A program made the translations under genes and the position numbers. This document shows, in pieces, positions 15,374 through 23,778 of a stretch of DNA of 38,633 nt. The stretch comes from Ruminococcus sp. (lineage in GTDB: Bacteria; Bacillota; Clostridia; Oscillospirales; Ruminococcaceae). Under the pieces are notes generated by a model that saw nothing but the letters and a program-made list of their open reading frames with translations, ran no database searches and was not told where the DNA came from. The stretch's first letter is position 1. Every line of letters begins with the position of its first letter. The stretch covers positions 1-38,633 of the forward strand of contig JAKSQT010000015.1 of the NCBI GenBank assembly GCA_024403995.1, read 5' to 3'.

Positions 15374-16354
15374 ATGAAATTATCCGGAAAAATAACCGCT
15401 GCGGCAGTTTCGGCTGTCACAGCTTTTTCAGTGACTGGCTGTTCAGGCAGCGGAACAGAAAAAAAATCCGATAAGATAAATATTATCTGCACGACTTTTG
15501 CGGAATATGACTGGACAAGAACAATAATCGGAAACAGCAGCGATGCTGAGGTCACATATCTTCTCGGCAGCGGCACAGACCTCCATAATTATCAGCCAAG
15601 TGCCGAAGATGTAATGAAAATTTCTTCATGTGATATGTTCGTATATGTCGGCGGCGAGTCGGACAAATGGGTGAATGATGCGCTTGATGAGGCTATGAAC
15701 AAGGACATGAAGGTGATAAGACTGCTTGATGTTCTCGGAGATTTCGCCAAGGAGGAGGAGATCAAGGAGGGCATGGAGGCTGAGAAAGAGGAAGAAGCTG
15801 ATGATGACGACGGCGTTGAATATGACGAGCACGTATGGCTGTCCGTGAAGAATGCGGAAATATGCTGTGATGCGATATGCGAAGCCGTATGTGAGCTTGA
15901 CCCGTCTGCTGCTGATAGCTACAGGAATGCCCTTTCAAACTATACAGCACAGCTTGACAGCCTTGACAGTGACTTTACGGAAATGGCTGACGAGGCTAAG
16001 GTGAAAACGATTCTTTTCGGCGACCGTTTCCCGTTCCGCTATCTTGTGGATGACTACGGAATCGACTACTATGCAGCATTTGTCGGCTGTTCGGCTGAAA
16101 CGGAAGCAAGCTTTGAGACTATCGTCGGACTTGCAAAAAAGCTGGACGAGCTTGAACTTGATACCGTTTTTACCATCGAAAATTCGGACGATTCGCTTGC
16201 AAAGGCTATAATCGAAAACTCCTCGGATAAAAGCCGCAGCATTGAAACACTCAATTCAATTCAGTCAGTATCAGATGAAATGGTCAACAGCGGCGTTTCA
16301 TATATTTCAATTATGAGAGAAAATCTTGAAACACTCAGGAGGGTGCTTGACTGA
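15374..16354 (+). CDS. znuA: Metal (Zn/Mn-type) ABC transporter substrate-binding lipoprotein
   Basis: The product has 326 residues. A lipoprotein signal ends VTGCSGSG. A cluster A-I / ZnuA fold follows: TTFAEYDWTR at the start, the first metal-ligand His in DLHNYQPS, then an acidic loop (EAEKEEEADDDDG) before EHVWLS, which supplies the second His. An acidic or His-rich loop at this place is a hallmark of zinc binders. The later ligand region shows FGDRFPFRYL and the final acidic ligand region FTIENSDD. It captures the metal outside the membrane and delivers it to the permease encoded next. GAGGAG precedes the ATG, and the Fur/Zur box just upstream makes metal-dependent repression likely. The gene symbol reflects family, not proven specificity. 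Confidence 0.88.
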   Translation: MKLSGKITAAAVSAVTAFSVTGCSGSGTEKKSDKINIICTTFAEYDWTRTIIGNSSDAEVTYLLGSGTDLHNYQPSAEDVMKISSCDMFVYVGGESDKWVNDALDEAMNKDMKVIRLLDVLGDFAKEEEIKEGMEAEKEEEADDDDGVEYDEHVWLSVKNAEICCDAICEAVCELDPSAADSYRNALSNYTAQLDSLDSDFTEMADEAKVKTILFGDRFPFRYLVDDYGIDYYAAFVGCSAETEASFETIVGLAKKLDELELDTVFTIENSDDSLAKAIIENSSDKSRSIETLNSIQSVSDEMVNSGVSYISIMRENLETLRRVLD

Positions 16355-16355
16355 T

Positions 16356-17078
16356 ATGAGTGAACTGCTGAAATGCGAAAACGTCTCTCTCGGATATGAG
16401 GGAAGCGTTGTAACAAAAAATCTCAATTTTACCGTCGGAAGCGGTGATTATCTTTGTATCCTCGGCGAAAACGGTTCGGGAAAAAGTACGCTGATAAAGG
16501 CACTTCTCGGTCTAAAATCACCTCTGAGCGGCGAAATTTCATTTTGCGGCGAAGTAAAAAAGAGCGAGATAGGCTATCTTCCTCAGCAGACTATGGTTCA
16601 GAGAGATTTTCCTGCATCTGTCAGGGAAATTGTCCAGTCAGGCTGTGTGAATCGCTGCGGAATACGTCCGTTTTATAATAAAGAAGAAAAAAAGCTTGCG
16701 TCGGATATGATGAAGCGGCTTGAAATTACCGACCTTGCAAAGCGCTGCTACCGTGAGCTTTCAGGCGGTCAGCAGCAGAGAGTGCTCCTTGCCCGTGCGC
16801 TGTGTGCCGCAAGAAAGATGATACTCCTTGACGAGCCTGTAACAGGACTCGATCCGAAGGCTGCAAATGAAATGTACGAGCTTATAAGCGGTCTCAATAA
16901 AAAGGACGGCATTACTGTTATCATGGTCTCCCACGATATGAATGCCGCTGTGAAATATGCGTCACATATACTGCATATCGGCGGTAAACAGATGTTTTTC
17001 GGTACAAAGGACGAGTATATGACCAGCAAGATAGGTCAGGCTTTTCTGTCTGTTATGGGAGGTGATGACGATGAGTGA
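16356..17078 (+). CDS. znuC: Metal ABC transporter ATP-binding protein
   Basis: The product has 240 residues from ATG 16356, one nt after the substrate-binding gene; the AGGAGG site lies inside that gene's end. Walker A is GENGSGKST, the signature is LSGGQQQRV, Walker B is MILLDEPV and the switch His is in VSHDM. The Q-loop region is YLPQQT. This is the cytoplasmic ATPase powering import. Its end overlaps the permease gene by 8 bp. Confidence 0.93.
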   Translation: MSELLKCENVSLGYEGSVVTKNLNFTVGSGDYLCILGENGSGKSTLIKALLGLKSPLSGEISFCGEVKKSEIGYLPQQTMVQRDFPASVREIVQSGCVNRCGIRPFYNKEEKKLASDMMKRLEITDLAKRCYRELSGGQQQRVLLARALCAARKMILLDEPVTGLDPKAANEMYELISGLNKKDGITVIMVSHDMNAAVKYASHILHIGGKQMFFGTKDEYMTSKIGQAFLSVMGGDDDE

Positions 17079-17934
17079 GATTCTTGACACTCTGAAAATG
17101 TATTTTGAATTTCCTGCCGTGCGTTATGCTATGATAGTCGGACTGCTTATCGCACTGTGTTCGTCACTCCTCGGTGTTACGCTTGTTATGAAGCGCTTTT
17201 CGTTCATTGGCGACGGACTTTCACACGTTGCATTCGGTGCAATGGCAGTTGCCACAGTACTCGGCGTTACGGACAATATGCTGATAATAATGCCTGTCAC
17301 CGTGATTTCGGCGGTTCTTCTGCTGAGAACCGGACAGAATACACGAATAAAGGGCGATGCGGCGGTTGCGATGATATCAGTCGGCGCTCTTGCACTGGGC
17401 TATCTGCTGATGAATCTCGCTCCCAAAAAAGGCGGCAGAGCCTCTGCAAATCTTTCAGCAGATGTGTGCAGTACGCTTTTCGGCTCAACGTCTATCCTGA
17501 CACTTTCGCTGAAAGATGTTATCGCCTGCATAATCATGGCTGTTGTAGTAATTTCGGTATTCTTTGTTTTCTACAACAAGATATTCGCCGTTACATTTGA
17601 TGAAAGCTTTGCCAAGGCTACGGGACTTCACTCTGATCTCTATAATCTCCTGATAGCAGTGATCATTGCTGTTATTATCGTATTTGCAATGAATTTTGTA
17701 GGTTCACTGCTTATTTCCGCACTGATCATTTTCCCTGCGCTTTCGGCTATGCGTATATTCAAAAGTTTCCGCAGCGTAATAATATGTTCGGTCATTATTT
17801 CTTTATTCTGTGCGGCATTCGGAATAATCCTGTCAATACTCGCAGGAACTCCTGTCGGTTCAACTATTGTTGCTGCTGATATCGGTGTGTTCCTGATATT
17901 CTCACTGCTTTCGTTTTGTCTGAGGAGGGACTGA
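17071..17934 (+). CDS. znuB: Metal ABC transporter permease
   Basis: The product has 287 residues from ATG 17071, with GGGAGGTGATG directly upstream; a GTG at 17062 lies within that site. It has about eight membrane helices of the ABC-3 (ZnuB/MntB) family. Recognisable parts are GLSHVAFGA near the start, the coupling region FDESFAKATGL and the GSLLISALIIFPALSA helix. It forms the membrane channel and is translationally coupled to the ATPase gene. Confidence 0.93.
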   Translation: MSEILDTLKMYFEFPAVRYAMIVGLLIALCSSLLGVTLVMKRFSFIGDGLSHVAFGAMAVATVLGVTDNMLIIMPVTVISAVLLLRTGQNTRIKGDAAVAMISVGALALGYLLMNLAPKKGGRASANLSADVCSTLFGSTSILTLSLKDVIACIIMAVVVISVFFVFYNKIFAVTFDESFAKATGLHSDLYNLLIAVIIAVIIVFAMNFVGSLLISALIIFPALSAMRIFKSFRSVIICSVIISLFCAAFGIILSILAGTPVGSTIVAADIGVFLIFSLLSFCLRRD

Positions 17935-17938
17935 AAAA

Positions 17939-18421
17939 ATGAAGAAATGCTTACTTTTTGTCGCTGCGGCGCTGTGCCTCGGAATGAACTGTTCATGCGG
18001 CAAAAATACTGTAAATGATATTCAGTCGGTTCAGGAGACAACTGCGGCGCAGGTTTTGGACAATACAAATATTGATGTTGACCTTACGCAGATGAGCAGT
18101 ACAATGATATACAGCACAGTTTCAAATATGATGCTGAATCCCAATGTTTATGACCGGCAGAAGATAAAGATAAGAGGTACATACCGTCCGTTTCATGACG
18201 AAACAACGGGAAAGGACTATAATATTCTGATAATTCCGGATGCAACGGCTTGCTGTGAACAGGGAATGGAGTTTTCGCTTGCAGGTGAGCACAAATTTCC
18301 TGATGACTACCCGGATGAGGGACAGTATATCACAGTTACCGGGGTTTTCAGCTCATATAAGGAAGACGGTCTGACCTATGTTGAGCTTTCCGATGCATCA
18401 ATGGTAGTTGATCAGGCATAA
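17939..18421 (+). CDS. Small lipoprotein with OB-like domain, metal-operon associated
   Basis: The product has 160 residues. The lipoprotein signal ends MNCSCG. The mature part has a Thr/Ser-rich linker and then a beta-rich domain containing KIRGTYRPFHDE, IIPDATACCEQGMEF and ITVTGVFSSY. The CC pair inside an OB-like fold recalls the C-terminal domain of the YcgQ/DUF1980 family, whose B. subtilis genes are under Zur control; this is a resemblance by eye. Its start lies 4 nt after the permease, with AGGAGGG overlapping the permease end, so it belongs to the operon. A periplasm-side role in metal handling is plausible but unproven. Confidence 0.75.
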   Translation: MKKCLLFVAAALCLGMNCSCGKNTVNDIQSVQETTAAQVLDNTNIDVDLTQMSSTMIYSTVSNMMLNPNVYDRQKIKIRGTYRPFHDETTGKDYNILIIPDATACCEQGMEFSLAGEHKFPDDYPDEGQYITVTGVFSSYKEDGLTYVELSDASMVVDQA

Positions 18422-18434
18422 GGCGGTTAAGAAA

Positions 18435-18848
18435 ATGGTAAAGGAAATAATAAAGGACACGGAATTTCTCAGTCAGAGTTCCGTGCCGGCAACTAAGGAC
18501 GATATGCAGGTAGTGCGTGATCTTCTTGATACTCTTGAAGCAAATTCAGAGAGATGCGTGGGACTTGCAGCAAATATGATAGGCGTGAGCAAAACTATAC
18601 TTGCAGCGACTATCGGTGATAAGAATATCGTGATGATAAATCCGAAAATTGTTGACCATTCAAAAGAGCCGTATGAGACAGAAGAAGCTTGTCTTTCACT
18701 CAGCGGCACAAGAAGCGTGAAGCGTTATCAGGTCATCACAGTTGAATACTGCGATAAGAAATTCAAGCGCAGAAAGCAGATTTTCCGTGACTTTGAAGCC
18801 GAAATAATTCAGCACGAAATAGACCACTTTTCGGGAATACTGATATAA
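18435..18848 (+). CDS. def: Divergent short peptide deformylase
   Basis: The product has 137 residues from ATG 18435 (AAGGCGG 8 nt upstream); a TTG at 18408 inside the lipoprotein gene has no ribosome site. Motif 1 is VGLAANMIG, where the usual Gln of GxGLAAxQ is replaced. Motif 2 is EACLS, keeping the metal-binding Cys. Motif 3 is QHEIDH, keeping both His ligands and the catalytic Glu. It would remove formyl groups from nascent peptides using a bound metal. At 137 residues it is shorter than most deformylases (about 150-190). It is the last gene of a metal-uptake operon, which suggests a second copy expressed during metal limitation; a housekeeping deformylase elsewhere in the genome is expected. 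Confidence 0.85.
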   Translation: MVKEIIKDTEFLSQSSVPATKDDMQVVRDLLDTLEANSERCVGLAANMIGVSKTILAATIGDKNIVMINPKIVDHSKEPYETEEACLSLSGTRSVKRYQVITVEYCDKKFKRRKQIFRDFEAEIIQHEIDHFSGILI

Positions 18849-18856
18849 GGGTCTAA

Positions 18857-18907
18857 AAAACAGCACATCAAAAACTGCGGTAATGCATGGTTTTGATGTG
18901 CTGTTTT
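18857..18907. terminator. Bidirectional rho-independent terminator
   Basis: AAAACAGCACATCAAAA and TTTTGATGTGCTGTTTT form a 17-bp stem with A and T tracts on either side. It serves the metal operon on the plus strand and the FtsX permease gene on the minus strand. Confidence 0.9.
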
Positions 18908-18924
18908 ATTTGTGTGTGAGACTT

Positions 18925-21183
18925 TTATTCAACACTGCGTATTCTTTCAACAAGTGAATCCTTCTGCATATTGCGGAGCGGGATAATACCTGAAAGAATT
19001 GCAATAACAAGTGCAATTGCTGAAGCAAATAAGATTTTTATGACAGGCTCTTTATAGTCAATAAGTGTTCCGATAAATTCAGGAGACAAGAGCTGAGTAC
19101 TGATAAGGAACTGTTCCGTACCCCGTATTGCAAGTATACAAAGTATAGATGCAGCTATTGCGGCAAACAGTGTATACTGTATGCTTTCGACAATTATCAT
19201 TTTGTATAGCTGTCCTTCCGTCATACCTACACACTGCATTGCTGAAATTTCGCTTTTGCGGTTGAGTATGCCGGTCGAGATGATGTTTATCATATTCACA
19301 GCGGCAACAATTGCAAGCAGAACAATGACTATTTCAGCGCATATTTGGGTGATCGCATATATAGAACGGTTTTTTTCAGCTTCTGCATAGAAATCACTAA
19401 AATCAGATATATCTTCATTTCTTTTGATATATTCAACCGCTTCTTCATGCGATGCACCGTCTGCAAGACTGCAATTCAGATAGCCTAATGATGGAGAATT
19501 GCCGTAAAGTTTATGATCTCTTGCTGTAAAGCATTCAATAGGTGCAAGCAGAATATAGTGTGATTCCATAATATATGATGAATCCAATATGCTGTACAAA
19601 GTATTAGTTTCAGGCGGAGACGGCTCTTTCACACAATCAATTATATTAAAAGTATGATCGATAAATGTTCTTTTGCTTTTGTCTTCGGAAAGTTTTCCGT
19701 TTTTTTCGGAATAATAAGATTTTGTGATCTTTCCGCTTATCTTGCCTGCATCAGTCATTGGCAGATCGCCTGAAACTACAAGCAGATATTTGCCTGAAGC
19801 AAGAAGTTCATCATAGGATATCGGCGGTTCGCCGAAAAAACTCTGATTATATGAATATTCATTTTCATAATGTATAATAATATTCTTTTCGTTATTCAGA
19901 TCAGTATCTATTAATGTTTTTGAGAATCCCAGATCGAAATTCTTGAAAAAGCCGCTTTCCTGAATACGGTTCAGCGGCTCACAGAATGCAAGCGGCTCGT
20001 TTCTCGGAATATTAAGAAAAATATCAAAATCACCGCCAAACGATGTATATATCATATTGGTAAATTCTAAATAGCAGTTCAAAACACAGGACGTGCCTGC
20101 AAAAAGAGCAAATGAAAGCGTAAGCGATAGAATAGTGATGATGAAGCGCTTTTTCTGACGGCGTGCATTTCGTGAAGCAAGCTTACCTGATAAGCCGAAA
20201 ATAAGTCCGAGGACAGAGCGCCTGCGAACTTTTTTAACTTTTTTTGCACGTCCTGAAATTGCCTCAACAGGTGACATTTTTATAATTCTCATACCTGTGC
20301 CGTAAGCCGAAAGCAGTACCCAGCAAAGACTTGTCAGTGCACTTATAAGAAGCATAAGCGGATCAGCATGGAAATGCAGTATCTTATCTGCAACTTCCTG
20401 TGTGAAGAAAATATCCATTTTTCCGCTTCCGACAATATAGCAGAAAGCAGAAAATGTTATGCCGGTGCCGATAAGGATTCCAACCGGTACGCCGATGACA
20501 GAGAGAAAAAGGCCTTCAAATGTGATAATACGGACTATTTGCTTAGGCTCTGCGCCTATGGACTGGAGAATGCCAAACTGCTTTTCACGTTCCTTTGAGG
20601 ATATCTCGAAGGCGGTGTCGATAACGAAGCGGAGCATAAGCGCAAATAAGACCGCACCAATGAACAGAATGCACATTATTGACAGTTTAGTGAACATTGC
20701 ACTATCTGATACAAGGTCAGCTTCCATCAGTTCGTAATTTTCAAGGATAATAAAGTGGCTGATTTCTTCAAGTTCATAGGTATTATCATCATATATGAAT
20801 GTTGTAGATTTGCTCAGATTTTCCTCTGTAATCCCCAACGTTCCGGCAAGCCACTGTTCAAACTCATTTTCATCCCCGATACCTTTCTTTTTGAAATTTA
20901 TAGTTACTGTATAAGAACCATCCCTATTTTCAATGACATCTGAGCTTTTGATACCGCTGAAATTCTGTATCCCGTCAGCTTGTTCTTCTGTGATATGACA
21001 GAAAGCCATATGAAACGGAGAATTAAGAATAAGTCGGTCACGGTTTATTCCTTCATAGGTAGAATAGGCTGTGAAAATCAACGTCATAAGTGCAACGGCA
21101 ATTGCGATACTGCATATCGTAAGTGCAGAATGACGCTTCTGTGATTTTATATACCGCATGGTAAGAAGTGATTCAAAGCGCAT
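18925..21183 (-). CDS. MacB/FtsX-type ABC transporter permease
   Basis: The product has 752 residues. The N-terminal cytoplasmic helix MRFESLLTMRYIKSQKRHS and first membrane segment are typical of the family. A first FtsX domain lies near 160-300 with three helices; it includes RFVIDTAFEISSKEREKQFG and the coupling sequence ILQSIGAEPKQI. A second set of helices occupies about 620-740 and includes SEISAMQCVGMTEGQLY. Two extracytoplasmic domains lie between. Such permeases use ATP hydrolysis to move lipids, peptides or lipoproteins or to transmit mechanical signals, not classic transport cycles. AAGGGGGAA precedes the ATG, 12 nt after the ATPase gene. Confidence 0.9.
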   Translation of the reverse strand: MRFESLLTMRYIKSQKRHSALTICSIAIAVALMTLIFTAYSTYEGINRDRLILNSPFHMAFCHITEEQADGIQNFSGIKSSDVIENRDGSYTVTINFKKKGIGDENEFEQWLAGTLGITEENLSKSTTFIYDDNTYELEEISHFIILENYELMEADLVSDSAMFTKLSIMCILFIGAVLFALMLRFVIDTAFEISSKEREKQFGILQSIGAEPKQIVRIITFEGLFLSVIGVPVGILIGTGITFSAFCYIVGSGKMDIFFTQEVADKILHFHADPLMLLISALTSLCWVLLSAYGTGMRIIKMSPVEAISGRAKKVKKVRRRSVLGLIFGLSGKLASRNARRQKKRFIITILSLTLSFALFAGTSCVLNCYLEFTNMIYTSFGGDFDIFLNIPRNEPLAFCEPLNRIQESGFFKNFDLGFSKTLIDTDLNNEKNIIIHYENEYSYNQSFFGEPPISYDELLASGKYLLVVSGDLPMTDAGKISGKITKSYYSEKNGKLSEDKSKRTFIDHTFNIIDCVKEPSPPETNTLYSILDSSYIMESHYILLAPIECFTARDHKLYGNSPSLGYLNCSLADGASHEEAVEYIKRNEDISDFSDFYAEAEKNRSIYAITQICAEIVIVLLAIVAAVNMINIISTGILNRKSEISAMQCVGMTEGQLYKMIIVESIQYTLFAAIAASILCILAIRGTEQFLISTQLLSPEFIGTLIDYKEPVIKILFASAIALVIAILSGIIPLRNMQKDSLVERIRSVE

Positions 21184-21195
21184 GAAAATTCCCCC

Positions 21196-21882
21196 TTAAT
21201 TCATGCCTGTGAGGCGGTCATCTATTATTTTTCCGTCTGAGATCGCAATAATGCGGTCACATTTGAGAGCGATATTTTCGTCATGTGTTATTATGAGCAT
21301 AGTCTGTCCGAAATCCTTGTTTGACTGTCTCAGAAGATTAATTATTTCGACGCTGTTCTTGCTGTCGAGGTTGCCTGTAGGCTCATCTGCGAGAATAACC
21401 TGCGGTGATGAATAAAGAGCACGTCCGATAGATACACGCTGCTGCTGACCGCCCGAAAGCTGTGACGGAAGGTGATTGCGGCGTTCCTTTAGCTGTAATA
21501 GTTCAAGAAGATCATCAAGATGTTTTTTGTCAGGCTTTCTGCCGTCCATTATCATCGGCAGAGTGATATTTTCCTCAGCAGTGAGCACAGGAATGAGATT
21601 GTAGAACTGATAGATAAGTCCTACCTGTCTGCGGCGGAAAATAGCGAGATTTTTGTTGTTCTGGGCGTAAACGTCCTGACCGTCGAGATATACCTTTCCT
21701 GAAGTCGGACGGTCAACGCCTCCGAGGACGTGGAGCAGAGTGGATTTGCCCGAACCGCTTGCACCGATAATAGCGAGCATCTGACCTTTCGGGACAGTGA
21801 ATGACATATTGTCAATGGCTTTAACTTCATTTTCACCTTTGCCGTATGTTTTGCAGAGATTTTCTATTTTAAGAAGTTCCAT
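21196..21882 (-). CDS. MacB/LolD-type ABC transporter ATP-binding protein
   Basis: The product has 228 residues. Walker A is GASGSGKST, the Q-loop is YQFYNLIP, the signature is LSGGQQQRV, Walker B is VILADEPTGNLD and the switch His is in ITHDE. The GNLD after Walker B is diagnostic of the FtsE/LolD/MacB subfamily. AGGAGGT lies just before the ATG. It is the first gene of the pair, and its leader is interrupted by the nested R2/R3 repeats. No two-component system stands next to it, so the peptide-sensing role common in Firmicutes cannot be inferred. Confidence 0.94.
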   Translation of the reverse strand: MELLKIENLCKTYGKGENEVKAIDNMSFTVPKGQMLAIIGASGSGKSTLLHVLGGVDRPTSGKVYLDGQDVYAQNNKNLAIFRRRQVGLIYQFYNLIPVLTAEENITLPMIMDGRKPDKKHLDDLLELLQLKERRNHLPSQLSGGQQQRVSIGRALYSSPQVILADEPTGNLDSKNSVEIINLLRQSNKDFGQTMLIITHDENIALKCDRIIAISDGKIIDDRLTGMN

Positions 21883-21910
21883 AACATTACCTCCTGTGTT
21901 ATTTTCTGTA

Positions 21911-22245
21911 GGGCACTTCTAAGGCAACACCGCACAAAGCACGTCTGACGACTTTGTACGTCATAAACTTGTATCTTTTCCGTCATCTTGCACAGAAATT
22001 CTTTGCCATACGACAGTATGCCTGCAAAATTTCTGTACAATCTGACGAAAAATCTAACTGCGTTTCTGCCGCACAATCTTTGTGCGGTGTTGCCCTAAAA
22101 ATCTGTTTTGAGTAAGAAAAAACAGATAGGTGCAGTAGATGCAAGGAAAGCTCTTGAAGGCGTGCTTTCGCACTACGAGAGGGTTTGACGCAGCAGATGC
22201 TGTACATAGCTGCTTTTTCTCAGAAGGGGTTTTTAGAGGTGCTCT
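21911..22245. mobile_element. R3 MITE-like element hosting a nested R2
   Basis: The ends are GGGCACTTCTAAAAATC (continuous once R2 is removed) and, inverted, AGAGCACCTCTAAAAACC. The R3 core after R2 removal is about 160 bp, with internal hairpins such as GTGCTTTCGCAC. It encodes no transposase. It lies between the ABC ATPase gene and its probable upstream promoter. Confidence 0.75.
21922..22095. mobile_element. R2 MITE-like element, full-length copy
   Basis: 174 bp flanked by TA on both sides (21920-21921, 22096-22097). Terminal repeats AGGCAACACCGCACAAAG and CTTTGTGCGGTGTTGCCC pair almost perfectly, and internal segments form further stems (CAGAAATT with AATTTCTG). Removing it with one TA rejoins CTTC-TA-AAAATC of R3. 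Confidence 0.85.
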
Positions 22246-22248
22246 GTA

Positions 22249-22316
22249 ATTATTGTAACATTTGAATATCACTTTTGGGTGACTATTTCATTACAAATAT
22301 GTCACTTTTGTATAAT
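22249..22316. other. AT-rich gap with repeated CAAAAGTGA boxes
   Basis: On the minus strand CAAAAGTGACAT-like and CAAAAGTGATAT words occur about 33 bp apart, with a GTGAC/GTCAC dyad between them. This is the likely original control region of the ABC exporter, but no convincing -35/-10 pair is seen. Confidence 0.3.
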
Positions 22317-22367
22317 GGGCATCTCTAAAAACCCGCTTTTTCTCAGAAGGGGTTTTTAGAGGTGCCC
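22317..22367. mobile_element. R3 short hairpin form
   Basis: 51 bp: GGGCATCTCTAAAAACCC and GGGGTTTTTAGAGGTGCCC form a nearly perfect hairpin. It has the same ends as R3 at 21911-22245 but lacks its centre, so it is an internal-deletion derivative. Confidence 0.75.
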
Positions 22368-22377
22368 TAATGAAAAA

Positions 22378-22409
22378 GCACTTCCTCACGCTGAATTATG
22401 AGGAAGTGC
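22378..22409. terminator. Hairpin, possible terminator element
   Basis: GCACTTCCTCA and TGAGGAAGTGC pair perfectly around a 10-nt loop. There is no strong T-run on the minus strand beyond it. Confidence 0.5.
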
Positions 22410-22430
22410 TCTGCTTATCAAAAAGGAATC

Positions 22431-22463
22431 TGAGGGAAAGTGCTTTCAAAAGGCTTTCCCTCA
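22431..22463 (-). terminator. Terminator of the GGDEF/solute-binding operon
   Basis: TGAGGGAAAG and CTTTCCCTCA form a 10-bp stem, about 50 nt after the minus-strand stop at 22516. An A/T tract lies on each side; the plus-strand tail AATAAAAAA is weak. Confidence 0.6.
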
Positions 22464-22515
22464 ATAAAAAACACAAAGATGAGATTTGCTTTTTTCTTTT
22501 TATAAAAATGGACTA

Positions 22516-23745
22516 TTACTCCTCAGGCATTACTGTTATCTGTTCAACTGTTTCATCAAGAAGCTCCTGAAGATTGAGCTTATCAGGGTTACCTGAAGCA
22601 AGAATTGTACCGAGAGTTGAAGATGGTGTCCAGTATGCATCAGCAAGACGCTGTTCAACTGAATACGGAGCCTGTTGTGCAAGAGCAACAACGGCAGGAG
22701 ACTGCTGTACTTCGTCAGCCGTCATAGCCTGTGTATTAGAAGGACATTCACCTGTTATGCCAAATCTCTGTACCTGATGATCGTAATCAGAGATATATGC
22801 TGCAAATTTGCCTGCCCATTCAGTATTCTTTGAACCTGAGTAAACGCCTGCATACTTATAGCCGATAAATGCAGCCATTTGCTCCTGATTGCCGTTGATA
22901 GTGAATGTAGGCAGTTTAACTGCACGGAGATTTTCGCCCCATGCTTCAGAAAGATTTCCTGCATCCCACTGACCGCTTACGAGAGCGATAACGCTTCCGT
23001 CCTTAGCACCGGCGATAAAGTCATCATTCACACAGTTGCGGAAACCTTTGCTCTTGCTGATATCGAGCATAGCCTCACATACATCAACGCCCTTGTATTT
23101 GCCGTCCATTGAATTCCAGTCACATACGTTATAGGTACAAAGCGAATTTGACTTGGCAGTGAGACCTGCACCGCCGAAGAACGAATATGTATACCAGCCG
23201 CTTGACCAGTCCATAGCGAAATACTTGCCGTTTTCAGCAGCAATATCGAGAATATCATCAAGCTTTTCTACATCTTTTTCCTCATAGTACTCGGCGTTGT
23301 AGTAAAGGAAATATCCGTTTCCGGCAGTAAGAGGATAAGCATAGTATTTTCCGCCTTTATAGACACATTTCATTATACCTGTGGACATTCCGCCGTTGTC
23401 ATCAACTATCTGATCCTTGTTGATTATCGGAGCGAGATAGTCAGCATTTGAAAACTGTTCAAACTGGTCATCTGCAAAATAAATAATATCAGGCGCTTCA
23501 TCGGGATGCTCTGCGATATATTCGGTCATTGAGCTTTCCGGTTTGTCGTTGATAATGATCTCGATATTTGCATCCTTTTTATATTTTTCAGCAAATTCAT
23601 TGCACATTTTCTGGAGAAAATCCTGATCTTCCATATTCCATACCGTAAGCTTTATATCTTCCTTTTTTAACGGATTGGAACATGAAACTAACGATAATGT
23701 ACAAGCTGCTGCACAAGCAAATGCTAAAAATCTTTTTACTCTCAT
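22516..23745 (-). CDS. Extracellular solute-binding lipoprotein (family 1, sugar type)
   Basis: The product has 409 residues. The lipoprotein signal ends SLVSCSN. The fold is that of maltose-type binding proteins: IKLTVWNMEDQDFL at the start, APDIIYFADDQFEQF, YYAYPLTAGNGYFLYYN and a late WAGKFAAYI. Such proteins capture sugars for ABC importers, but no permease gene lies nearby. Instead it follows a membrane GGDEF gene on the same strand by 33 nt, so the two are probably co-transcribed. I infer that it may deliver a ligand signal to that protein rather than, or besides, feeding a transporter encoded elsewhere. Confidence 0.88.
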   Translation of the reverse strand: MRVKRFLAFACAAACTLSLVSCSNPLKKEDIKLTVWNMEDQDFLQKMCNEFAEKYKKDANIEIIINDKPESSMTEYIAEHPDEAPDIIYFADDQFEQFSNADYLAPIINKDQIVDDNGGMSTGIMKCVYKGGKYYAYPLTAGNGYFLYYNAEYYEEKDVEKLDDILDIAAENGKYFAMDWSSGWYTYSFFGGAGLTAKSNSLCTYNVCDWNSMDGKYKGVDVCEAMLDISKSKGFRNCVNDDFIAGAKDGSVIALVSGQWDAGNLSEAWGENLRAVKLPTFTINGNQEQMAAFIGYKYAGVYSGSKNTEWAGKFAAYISDYDHQVQRFGITGECPSNTQAMTADEVQQSPAVVALAQQAPYSVEQRLADAYWTPSSTLGTILASGNPDKLNLQELLDETVEQITVMPEE

Positions 23746-23778
23746 AACTTAATTCCTTTCGTTCACTTTTAAGCTGAA

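Noticed and set aside
22096..22230. Structured RNA or tRNA-like gene in the R3 core
   Set aside because: The stems are explained by R3 inverted repeats; no cloverleaf or T-loop consensus is present.
21864..22272. Small minus-strand frames inside R2 and R3
   Set aside because: They span element borders and inverted repeats, lack ribosome sites, and shorten with the deletion forms.
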